Source of the DNA: G020354785 sp964521285
GTDB taxonomy: Bacteria > Bacteroidota > Bacteroidia > Bacteroidales > UBA10428
Assembly (NCBI GenBank): GCA_964521285.1
Contig: CAZFQS010000006.1
Span: forward strand, 1 to 64,000
Direction of reading: 5' to 3'
DNA length: 64,000 nt
The translations under genes were made by a program, and so were the position numbers. Below, piece by piece: positions 45,046 through 52,771 of this stretch. The notes beneath the pieces were generated by a model, which was not told the DNA's origin, did no database searches, and saw only the letters and a program-made list of their open reading frames with translations. The first letter of the stretch is position 1. Every line of letters begins with the position of its first letter.

Positions 45046-46392
45046 TTATTTAATTGATTTGAACATTCTTTCCCATCTGATTTTTACAAATGACCTTTTA
45101 TTTTTGTCCAAAGATAACCAAACAAACATAGCTTTCCCAATTATATGATTTTCGGGTACAAATCCCCAGAATCTTGAATCATTGGAATTATGCCTGTTAT
45201 CACCCATCATAAAATAATAATCCATTTTAAAGGTATAATTATCAGCATACTTTCCGTTTATATATATTGAGTCATTAAGGACCTTTAAGTCATTTTCTTC
45301 ATAGGCTGAAATAATTCTGTTATATAACGGAAGATTATCTGTATTTATATCTATAGTCTCATTTTTTTTGGGAACTATAAGGGGTCCAAAATTATCCTCT
45401 GTCCATAAGTATTTATAACTAAAGGGATAAATCTGACGATTAGATGCCAGGGGATCTACGCTTTCATGTTTTCGAATACCTTTGACAAATTCATATTTTC
45501 TTGTTCTGGCATAGCCTGTATTGGTTAATGGTATTTCATAGATTGAATTTAATGAGTTATAGTTAATATCATATTTGGAAATTTTGAGGTCTGCGAAGAT
45601 TGAATCATCTATTTCCTTGTTGTCCGATATTAAGAAGTAATTATACTGGAGATTGTCAGGCTCTTTTTCTTTTTCCCCATTAATAAATGCTTTACCATGA
45701 ATGATTTGTACAGTATCTCCGGGTATTGCGATACATCTTTTAATATAGTTTTCACGCTTGTCGACAGGATGGGATTTAATTTTATAATTGTTCAATATAT
45801 AATCACGTCCGTGTTTTCTAATAAGTGTATAATAAGTTTCATCAGTCTGAGGATAATCCGTTATGACTGTATCACCCTCAGGAAAGTTAAAAACCACAAT
45901 ATCGTAATTCTGAATCCTGCCGTAGCCCGGATATCTTTTATAAGGTAGTTTTATCCATGTTAAATATGAGCGGGTCCCTTTGGTAAAAGGCATTGTATTA
46001 TGTGAAAAGGGAAAAGCAAGAATTGTCTGAGGAACTCTTGGCCCGTATTTCAATTTATTTACAAAAATATAGTCTCCGACAAAGATTGTTTTTTCCATTG
46101 ACGATGTTTGAATGGTGAAGGGCTCAACAAACATTATCCTTAAGAATAATACCAGGATAAGTGCTATTATGAATGAGTCTAATAATTCAGTCTTAAACCC
46201 TGGTTTTTCACCTTTTTTTATTCTTTTTTTCCAGAATGTCCAGTTCACCCACCTGGTAATATATATATCAATTAAAACGATAATTCCAAGAAACAGCCAG
46301 TAATTACCAATCCATGATACCAGGATGGTATATATCATTGACGAAACCAAAAGCTTAAAGTATGGATTTTTAATTAATTCCTTGATAGTCAA
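45046..46392 (-). CDS. lepB: Signal peptidase I (large Bacteroidota type), first copy
   Basis: Paralogue of the gene at 43631. Catalytic Ser in IQTSSMEKTIFVGDYIFVNK and Lys in RENYIKRCIAIPGDT, with Box E MMGDNRHNSNDSRFWGFVPENHIIG. 448 residues. It follows dapB by 15 bp, an arrangement (dapB-lepB-lepB) often found in Bacteroidota. Both copies keep all catalytic residues, so division of labour between different signal peptides is possible. Confidence 0.94.
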   Translation of the reverse strand: MTIKELIKNPYFKLLVSSMIYTILVSWIGNYWLFLGIIVLIDIYITRWVNWTFWKKRIKKGEKPGFKTELLDSFIIALILVLFLRIMFVEPFTIQTSSMEKTIFVGDYIFVNKLKYGPRVPQTILAFPFSHNTMPFTKGTRSYLTWIKLPYKRYPGYGRIQNYDIVVFNFPEGDTVITDYPQTDETYYTLIRKHGRDYILNNYKIKSHPVDKRENYIKRCIAIPGDTVQIIHGKAFINGEKEKEPDNLQYNYFLISDNKEIDDSIFADLKISKYDINYNSLNSIYEIPLTNTGYARTRKYEFVKGIRKHESVDPLASNRQIYPFSYKYLWTEDNFGPLIVPKKNETIDINTDNLPLYNRIISAYEENDLKVLNDSIYINGKYADNYTFKMDYYFMMGDNRHNSNDSRFWGFVPENHIIGKAMFVWLSLDKNKRSFVKIRWERMFKSIK

Positions 46393-46407
46393 TTTGCAGA
46401 GTATTAA

Positions 46408-47127
46408 TTAACTAACTTTTAGGAGATCATTCATTGTGAAATATCCCTTTTTATCTTTTATAAATTCAGCAGCAAGAATAGCCCCCAGGGAAAATCCTTT
46501 TCTGCTCTTTGCAGAATGCTTTATTTCAATAAAATCCATAGGGGAGTTATAAGTAATCGTATGTATACCTGTAATGTTGTCTTTTCTGATTGCAGAAATT
46601 TTTATAGAATCACTTTCTGATGCCTTATTTAATTCCCATCTATTCTTTCTGTCAATAACAGAAATAATATCATTGGCTAATTTTATCGCTGTTCCGCTTG
46701 GGGCGTCGATTTTTTGTGTATGATGTGTTTCTTCAATAGCTATATCATAGTCACTGAATGAGTTCATAATTCTTGCAAGATTTCTGTTTAGTTCAAAGAA
46801 AATGTTCACACCAAGGCTAAAATTTGAAGCATAAAAGAAGGTTTGACTTTTTTCTTTACACATTGTTATTACTTTATCCAGTTTATCAAGCCATCCTGTA
46901 GTGCCCGAAACTACAGGAGTATTTGCTTCAAAACATCTTATAATATTTGAATAGGCAATACCGGGTATTGAAAAATCAATTGCAACATCTATATTCAATA
47001 AGTTCTCACTAGTAAGCTCAGATTGGTTATCGATATCAACTATCAGAAGCACCTTATGATTTCTTTCCAGGGCAATTTTTTCAATTTCCTTACCCATTTT
47101 ACCATATCCCAGGATTGCTATGTTCAT
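46408..47127 (-). CDS. dapB: 4-hydroxy-tetrahydrodipicolinate reductase
   Basis: NAD(P)H-dependent step of lysine and diaminopimelate synthesis. N-terminal Rossmann site AILGYGKMGKEIEKIALE, catalytic ETHHTQKIDAPSGTA, and SAKSRKGFSLGAILAAEFI near the C-terminus. The 239-residue length is standard for this phylum. First gene of the dapB-lepB-lepB run. Confidence 0.95.
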   Translation of the reverse strand: MNIAILGYGKMGKEIEKIALERNHKVLLIVDIDNQSELTSENLLNIDVAIDFSIPGIAYSNIIRCFEANTPVVSGTTGWLDKLDKVITMCKEKSQTFFYASNFSLGVNIFFELNRNLARIMNSFSDYDIAIEETHHTQKIDAPSGTAIKLANDIISVIDRKNRWELNKASESDSIKISAIRKDNITGIHTITYNSPMDFIEIKHSAKSRKGFSLGAILAAEFIKDKKGYFTMNDLLKVS

Positions 47128-47203
47128 GGTTATAAGCAGAATTATAATTAATAATAGAAAAAGAATATTATTTACTAAATATAAGAAAATTATAAAATCA
47201 TCA

Positions 47204-47234
47204 GAAAAAAAAGGGAAGCTTTATGAGCTTCCCT
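47204..47234 (-). terminator. Rho-independent terminator after rplT
   Basis: A 9-bp perfect stem (AGGGAAGCT / AGCTTCCCT, 47212-47220 with 47226-47234) and a 5-base loop, with an 8-base A run at 47204-47211 on the plus strand, which is the U-tract on the minus-strand transcript. Ends the thrS-infC-rpmI-rplT operon. Confidence 0.85.
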
Positions 47235-47252
47235 GGTATTGAATTGTAGATT

Positions 47253-47597
47253 TTACTTAACCGATTTTACAACAGACTCAAATGCTTTTTCATCATTCAT
47301 GGCCATGTCTGCCAGAACCTTTCTGTTTATTTCTATTCCTTTCTTTTTAAGTTTTCCCATAAATTCGGAATATGACATCCCATGTTTTCTAACTCCTGCA
47401 TTAATGCGCTGAATCCATAAGGCTCTGAAATTTCCTTTTTTCTTTCTTCTATCTCTGTAGGCGTATTGAAGTGCTTTTTCATAAGCGTTCTTTGCAACTG
47501 TAAAAACATTCTTTCTAGCTCCAAAGTAACCCCTGGTTTCTTTCAGAATTTTCTTTCTTCTTCTTTTTGAAGCAACTATATTTGCTGATCTTGGCAT
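47253..47597 (-). CDS. rplT: 50S ribosomal protein L20
   Basis: 23S rRNA-binding assembly protein. Starts MPRSANIVASKRRRKKILKE, contains GYFGARKNVFTVAKNAYEKA and the RNA-binding RDRRKKKGNFRALWIQRINAG. 114 residues, standard. Ends 19 bp before the terminator hairpin at 47212. Confidence 0.97.
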   Translation of the reverse strand: MPRSANIVASKRRRKKILKETRGYFGARKNVFTVAKNAYEKALQYAYRDRRKKKGNFRALWIQRINAGVRKHGMSYSEFMGKLKKKGIEINRKVLADMAMNDEKAFESVVKSVK

Positions 47598-47604
47598 GGC
47601 TGTT

Positions 47605-47802
47605 TTATTTTAAAGCAAGTAAATGCCGGGCACTATTAACATTGTCCTTATGCATTGTTGTAAAGTATCCCAGATTTCTTTTTCTTTTCTTGGATTTTTT
47701 GGTCAACAAATGGCTTTTATAAGCATGTTTCCTCTTAATCTTTCCTGTTCCGGTGAGTGCAAATCTTTTTTTAGCTCCGGAATTTGTTTTCATCTTTGGC
47801 AT
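47605..47802 (-). CDS. rpmI: 50S ribosomal protein L35
   Basis: Small basic protein of 65 residues: MPKMKTNSGAKKRFALTGTG, then KIKRKHAYKSHLLTKKSKKRKRNL. Standard infC-rpmI-rplT order, 7 bp before rplT. Confidence 0.97.
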   Translation of the reverse strand: MPKMKTNSGAKKRFALTGTGKIKRKHAYKSHLLTKKSKKRKRNLGYFTTMHKDNVNSARHLLALK

Positions 47803-47825
47803 TCTGTATCTGGTTTTTAAAATTG

Positions 47826-48389
47826 TCAGCTTTTCTTCTTTATTGATTTTGGTGCAATTATCATATTCATCCTTTTTCCTTCCAGCTTTGGCATTTGCTC
47901 TACTTTACCCAGTTCTTCAAGATCCTGTGCAAAACGCAACAGGAGAATTTCACCATCTTCGCTATAAACTATTGTGCGTCCTTTAAAAAAAACATAAGCT
48001 TTTACTTTTGCTCCGTCCTGTAAAAATTTTTGAGCATGTCTAAGCTTAAAATTGTAATCATGACTATCAGTATGAGGTCCAAACCTTATTTCTTTAACAA
48101 CTATTTTTACAGTCTTTGCTTTAAGCTCTTTTTGTTTTTTCTTTTGCTGGTAAAGAAATTTTTGATAATCAATGATTTTGCAAACTGGTGGTTTTGCATT
48201 CGGTGAAATTTCAACCAAATCAAGATCCATCTCGTCAGCTAATTCCATTGCTTCCCTGATAGAATAAATACCAGGATTTTCGACATTATCACCTACTATT
48301 CTTACTCTTGCTGCTTTAATTTCTTCATTTACTGCAAACTGCGGCAGGTCTGAATATTTACCGCCTTTTTTGAAATTCTGTACAGCTAT
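47826..48389 (-). CDS. infC: Translation initiation factor IF-3 with ATA start codon
   Basis: A 187-residue protein. The IF-3 N-terminal domain (NEEIKAARVRIVGDNVENPGIYS) lies upstream of the first ATG (48248), so translation must begin earlier. The frame is closed by a TAG about 18 bases above, and no ATG, GTG or TTG is available between; an ATA at 48387-48389 lies 8 bp after a perfect AGGAGG (48398-48403). Rare start codons are normal for infC because IF-3 itself discriminates against them and so represses its own synthesis. C-terminal domain is complete (GKRMNMIIAPKS). Confidence 0.9.
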   Translation of the reverse strand: MAVQNFKKGGKYSDLPQFAVNEEIKAARVRIVGDNVENPGIYSIREAMELADEMDLDLVEISPNAKPPVCKIIDYQKFLYQQKKKQKELKAKTVKIVVKEIRFGPHTDSHDYNFKLRHAQKFLQDGAKVKAYVFFKGRTIVYSEDGEILLLRFAQDLEELGKVEQMPKLEGKRMNMIIAPKSIKKKS

Positions 48390-48397
48390 CTTTAAGT

Positions 48398-48403
48398 CCT
48401 CCT
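48398..48403 (-). promoter_or_regulatory. Shine-Dalgarno site AGGAGG of infC
   Basis: Minus strand AGGAGG, 8 nt before the ATA start codon of infC. The site decides the start. Strong Shine-Dalgarno sites are unusual in this phylum. Confidence 0.85.
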
Positions 48404-48422
48404 ATTCTTTTTAATTAACTAA

Positions 48423-50372
48423 TTAATTATTTATAAAATTCAAATGTTCTTTTAATTCTTTATTTAAAGATACTATAAAATCTTCTAATTTCATACTGCC
48501 TTTATCGCCTTCACCTCGCTTTCGTACTGATACCGTATTATTAGTAACTTCCTTTTCTCCGACTATCAGAAGATAAGGGATTTTTTTTATCTCATTATCC
48601 CTTATTTTTTTCCCGATTTTTTCGTTTCTATAATCAATCAGGGTGCGAATATCGTAATTATTTAGAAAATTTAAAACTTTTTCTGCATAATCATTAAATT
48701 TTTCGCTTATAGGCAGAATTACTACCTGATCAGGGGCGAGCCAGAGAGGAAATTTTCCTGCTGTATGCTCAATAAGGACTGCAACAAATCTTTCCATTGA
48801 GCCAAATGGCGCCCTGTGAATCATTACCGGCCTGTGTCTCTGATCATCACTGCCGATATATTCAAGTTCAAACCTGTCAGGCAGATTATAGTCAACCTGA
48901 ATAGTACCAAGCTGCCATTTTCGACCGATTGCATCCTTTACAATGAAGTCCAGTTTAGGTCCATAAAATGCAGCTTCACCCAGTTCAATTGTTTTTTCAA
49001 GACCTTTTTCCTCTGTAGCTTCAATTATGGCCTTTTCTGCTTTTTCCCAGTTTTCATCAGTTCCAATATACTTATCGGTATCATTGGGATCCCTGAGAGA
49101 CACTTGTGTGGTAAAATCTTTAAAATCAAGAGTCCTGAATATATACAGAATAATATCAATAACTTTTAAAAATTCTTCTTTTACCTGGTCAGGCCTGCAG
49201 AAAATATGAGAATCATCAATCGTAAATCCTCTTACTCTCGTCAGTCCGTGAAGCTCACCACTTTGTTCATAACGGTAAACAGCACCGAATTCTGCAATAC
49301 GTATAGGCAAGTCTTTATAGGACCGGGGTTTGCTTTTATATATTTCGCAATGATGAGGGCAATTCATTGGTCTTAACAAAAATTCCTCGCCCTCTGCCGG
49401 TGTACTTATTGGCCTGAATGAATCCATCCCATATTTTTGATAATGTCCTGAAGTTACATAAAGTTCTTTCTGCCCGATATGCGGTGTAATTACAGGCAGA
49501 TACCCATGTTCTTTCTGTACTTTTTTCAAAAAATTTTCAAGAGTCTCTCTAAGCACTGTCCCTTTTGGCAGCCATAAAGGTAATCCCTGTCCGACCTTAG
49601 CCGAAAAGGTAAAGAGTTCAAGTTCTTTTCCAAGCTTCCGGTGATCTCTCTCTTTTGCCTGCTCCAACATCACAAGGTAGTCATCCAGCATTTTTTTCCT
49701 GGGGAAAGTAATCCCATATATTCTTGTAAGCTGTTTTCTTTTTTCATCGCCCCTCCAGTATGCACCGGCAACATTTAACAGTTTTATTGCTTTAATCTGA
49801 CTTGTGTCAGGCAAATGAGGCCCCCTGCATAGGTCAGTAAAGCTACCATGTGTATAAAGTGATATAGTACCATCCTCGAGCTCATTTATTAGCTCGAGTT
49901 TGTATTCGTCCCCTTTCTTTTTATAATATTCTTCTGCTTCTTTTTTATTGATTTCTTTGCGGATAAACCGGCTTTTTTGCCCGGAAAGTTCATACATCTT
50001 TTTTTCTATTTTCGGGAGGGCTGCCTCAGTTATAACTTTTCCATCACCGGGATCGACATCATAGTAAAATCCATTTTCTATTGAAGGTCCGATACCGAAT
50101 TTTATACCGGGGTAAAGTTGCTCCAGTGCCTCGGCCATTAAATGAGCAGATGAATGCCAGAATGCGTGCTTACCTTCCGGATCATCAAATTTGTGAAGCT
50201 TAATAATGGCATCTGTGGTTATTGGTCTTGTTATATCCCAGATTTCATTATTAACACTTATGGCTAACACCTCATTAGCAAGACTACTGCTAATATCTTT
50301 AGCCAGTTCAAGCCCATTAATGCCCTCTTTATATTCCTTTACCGAATTATCCGGAAATGTTATTTTTATCAT
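48423..50372 (-). CDS. thrS: Threonyl-tRNA synthetase
   Basis: Attaches threonine to tRNA-Thr. The ATG at 50372 (MIKITFPDNSVKEY) matches the TGS domain start; a longer form from 50438 would add 22 non-conserved residues and overlap the promoter. Domains in order: TGS (1-60), editing domain with HSSAHLMAEALEQLYP and HGSFTDLCRGPHLP, and the class II core with RPMNCPHHCEIYKS, RVRGFTIDDSHIFC and APFGSMERFVAVLIEH. C-terminal anticodon-binding domain present. 649 residues. First gene of the thrS-infC-rpmI-rplT operon. Confidence 0.97.
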   Translation of the reverse strand: MIKITFPDNSVKEYKEGINGLELAKDISSSLANEVLAISVNNEIWDITRPITTDAIIKLHKFDDPEGKHAFWHSSAHLMAEALEQLYPGIKFGIGPSIENGFYYDVDPGDGKVITEAALPKIEKKMYELSGQKSRFIRKEINKKEAEEYYKKKGDEYKLELINELEDGTISLYTHGSFTDLCRGPHLPDTSQIKAIKLLNVAGAYWRGDEKRKQLTRIYGITFPRKKMLDDYLVMLEQAKERDHRKLGKELELFTFSAKVGQGLPLWLPKGTVLRETLENFLKKVQKEHGYLPVITPHIGQKELYVTSGHYQKYGMDSFRPISTPAEGEEFLLRPMNCPHHCEIYKSKPRSYKDLPIRIAEFGAVYRYEQSGELHGLTRVRGFTIDDSHIFCRPDQVKEEFLKVIDIILYIFRTLDFKDFTTQVSLRDPNDTDKYIGTDENWEKAEKAIIEATEEKGLEKTIELGEAAFYGPKLDFIVKDAIGRKWQLGTIQVDYNLPDRFELEYIGSDDQRHRPVMIHRAPFGSMERFVAVLIEHTAGKFPLWLAPDQVVILPISEKFNDYAEKVLNFLNNYDIRTLIDYRNEKIGKKIRDNEIKKIPYLLIVGEKEVTNNTVSVRKRGEGDKGSMKLEDFIVSLNKELKEHLNFINN

Positions 50373-50404
50373 TAGATTTGAAAATAAATATAAATTTCGA
50401 AGTG

Positions 50405-50412
50405 CAAAGATA
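50405..50412 (-). promoter_or_regulatory. Possible -7 box for thrS next to the 8-bp array
   Basis: Minus strand TATCTTTG matches TAnnTTTG, 32 bp upstream of the ATG at 50372. The -33 region falls inside the 8-bp array, whose units supply TTG every 8 bp; the nearest lie at 15- and 23-bp spacing, on either side of the optimum. Confidence 0.4.
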
Positions 50413-50420
50413 TAAAAAAC

Positions 50421-50532
50421 AATAGAGCAATATAACAATATAACAATTTAACAATTTAACAATAGAACAATAGAGCAATAGAGCAATAGAACAATATAAC
50501 AATACAGCAATGGAACAGTTGAACAATAGAGC
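50421..50532. repeat. 8-bp tandem array, copy 3 (14 units)
   Basis: Fourteen units of the same 8-bp repeat, here reading ATTGCTCT-like on the minus strand (plus strand AATAGAGC, AATATAAC, AATTTAAC, AATAGAAC and close variants). It fills the gap between the divergent thrS and DPP-IV-like genes, ending 14 bp before the latter's ATG. Longest of the three arrays. Confidence 0.92.
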
Positions 50533-50546
50533 AATAAACTAAGGTT

Positions 50547-52733
50547 ATGAACAGCTTTATGAAAAAATATTTACCAATAGTATTAGTTTTCTTATTAATT
50601 ATCAGTATTGGCCGGGCACAGGAACACAGGCAGATTACACTTGAGGAAATATATCTTGGACGTGAATTTGATCAAAAAACAACTTACAGCCTGAAATCTA
50701 TGAGGGATGGCGAACACTATACAATATTAGATAAGTATAATTATATTATCAGGTTTAAATATAGTACAGGTGAGCAGGAGGATACGATATTTTCAGCATA
50801 CAGGCTCAATAAAAAAATTTCAGGCAGATTATCAGATTATGAATTTAATGATAATGAGTCAAAACTTTTACTGGCAACATCCAGTCAGAAAATTTTCAGG
50901 CATTCATTTTCAGCAGAATACTATATTTATAATATGTCAGATCAAAGTCTGCAACCTTTGTGTACAGAAGGCAAACAGCAACTTGCAACATTCTCCCCTG
51001 ATGGTAATTATGTTGCTTTTGTAAGAAATAATAATCTATTTTATAAGGATTTGCTTACGGGGAAAATATATCAGATAACGCATGATGGCAAAAAGGATGA
51101 AATAATAAACGGTAAACCTGACTGGGTATATGAGGAAGAGTTTGATTTTACAAAAGCTTTTTCGTGGTCTCCTGACGGAAAGAAAATTGCCTTTTACAGG
51201 TTTGATGAATCTGAAGTGAAGCAGTTCAGTATAATTTTATATGATTCACTATATCCGGGAATATACTCATATAAGTACCCTAAAGCAGGAGAGGATAATT
51301 CAAAAGTGAGTATTCATGTTTACGATATTGGCACAGGAATTACAAAGGATATGGATATTGGAGAAAATGCCGATCAATATATTCCAAGAGTAAAGTGGAC
51401 TGAAGATACGAATATATTATGTATTGTGAGGCTGAACAGATTGCAGAACAAGATAGATATTATGCTGGCTGATGCCAGTACAGGAAAATCAAAAATTATA
51501 TATACTGAAAAAAATAAATATTATATATCTGATATTTCAGATGATTACATAACATTCATTAACAGCAACAATCAATTTATCATTAAGAGTGAACTTGACG
51601 GTTATATGCATCTTTATTTATATGATATCAGGGGTGATTTAATAAACCAGATAACCCGGGGGGAATGGGATGTTGATGAATTTTTTGGTTATAATCCGGA
51701 TAAGGCACTTTTATATTACACATCATCGGAAGTCTCCCCCTTACAGCGCCATGTTTATTCAATAAAGCCGGATGGCTCGGACAAATGCAGGCTGACTGTT
51801 AAACCCGGGACTAACAAGCCCTTATTCAGTAATGGATTCAGGTATTTTGTGAATTATAATACAACAGCTGACAGTCCTTATTATATATCTGTTCATAATT
51901 CATCAGGAGAAATTATGAGAGTGCTTGAAGACAATGAAGTCCTTAATGATAAAATAAAGTCATATGTATTTGTTAAAAAGGAATTTATCAAAGTTCCTGT
52001 TTCAGGGGGGCTCGAATTAAACGGTTATATAATGAAACCTGCAAATTTTGATGAGTCAAAGAAGTACCCGTTATTAATGTTTGCATATGGAGGTCCTGGC
52101 TCGCAAAGGGTTAAAGATTCGTGGGAATCCAGGCTGCCATGGTTCCAGATGCTGGTTCAGTCCGGTTACATCGTCGCCTGTATCGATAACCGGGGCACTG
52201 ATGCCCGGGGTGAGGAATTCAGGAAGTGCATATATATGCAGCTTGGCAAACTTGAAACAGAAGATTTAATTAAGTCAGCTGAATATCTGGCAAACTTTCC
52301 TTATATGGACAAATCGAGGATTGGAATTTTTGGCTGGAGCTATGGTGGTTATTTGGCGCTGCTTTGTCTGACAAAGGGAGCTCATATCTTCAGTATGGGC
52401 ATAGCAGTGGCCCCGGTAACTCACTGGAGGTTTTACGATACTATCTATACTGAAAGGTATATGCGCACCCCGAAGGACAACAGGGAAGGGTATGAGCAAA
52501 GTTCACCCCTGAATATTATTGATAAGATGAAGGGAGATCTGTTATTGATTCATGGTATGGCAGATGATAATGTGCATTTACAAAATTCTACCGAACTTAT
52601 TAAAAAGTTAGTTCAGAATAATATACAGTTTGAGATGCAGTTTTATCCTGACAAAGATCATAATATTCGGGGAGGTGATACTACATATCACGTATATAAG
52701 CGGATGACCGATTTTATTTTAAGGAAGCTTTAA
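50547..52733 (+). CDS. Dipeptidyl peptidase IV-like S9 serine peptidase
   Basis: Exported prolyl dipeptidase of family S9B, 728 residues, with a signal peptide (YLPIVLVFLLIISIGRAQ). The N-terminal beta-propeller carries the double-Glu motif VYEEEFDF that holds the substrate amino end; the C-terminal hydrolase has Ser in FGWSYGGYLAL, Asp in GMADDNVHLQ and His in DKDHNIRG. Removes X-Pro dipeptides in the periplasm. No T9SS domain at the C-terminus. The 8-bp array lies directly upstream. Confidence 0.93.
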   Translation: MNSFMKKYLPIVLVFLLIISIGRAQEHRQITLEEIYLGREFDQKTTYSLKSMRDGEHYTILDKYNYIIRFKYSTGEQEDTIFSAYRLNKKISGRLSDYEFNDNESKLLLATSSQKIFRHSFSAEYYIYNMSDQSLQPLCTEGKQQLATFSPDGNYVAFVRNNNLFYKDLLTGKIYQITHDGKKDEIINGKPDWVYEEEFDFTKAFSWSPDGKKIAFYRFDESEVKQFSIILYDSLYPGIYSYKYPKAGEDNSKVSIHVYDIGTGITKDMDIGENADQYIPRVKWTEDTNILCIVRLNRLQNKIDIMLADASTGKSKIIYTEKNKYYISDISDDYITFINSNNQFIIKSELDGYMHLYLYDIRGDLINQITRGEWDVDEFFGYNPDKALLYYTSSEVSPLQRHVYSIKPDGSDKCRLTVKPGTNKPLFSNGFRYFVNYNTTADSPYYISVHNSSGEIMRVLEDNEVLNDKIKSYVFVKKEFIKVPVSGGLELNGYIMKPANFDESKKYPLLMFAYGGPGSQRVKDSWESRLPWFQMLVQSGYIVACIDNRGTDARGEEFRKCIYMQLGKLETEDLIKSAEYLANFPYMDKSRIGIFGWSYGGYLALLCLTKGAHIFSMGIAVAPVTHWRFYDTIYTERYMRTPKDNREGYEQSSPLNIIDKMKGDLLLIHGMADDNVHLQNSTELIKKLVQNNIQFEMQFYPDKDHNIRGGDTTYHVYKRMTDFILRKL

Positions 52734-52771
52734 AGTAATTTATATTTTTCTAATAATAAGGCAGATAAGTC

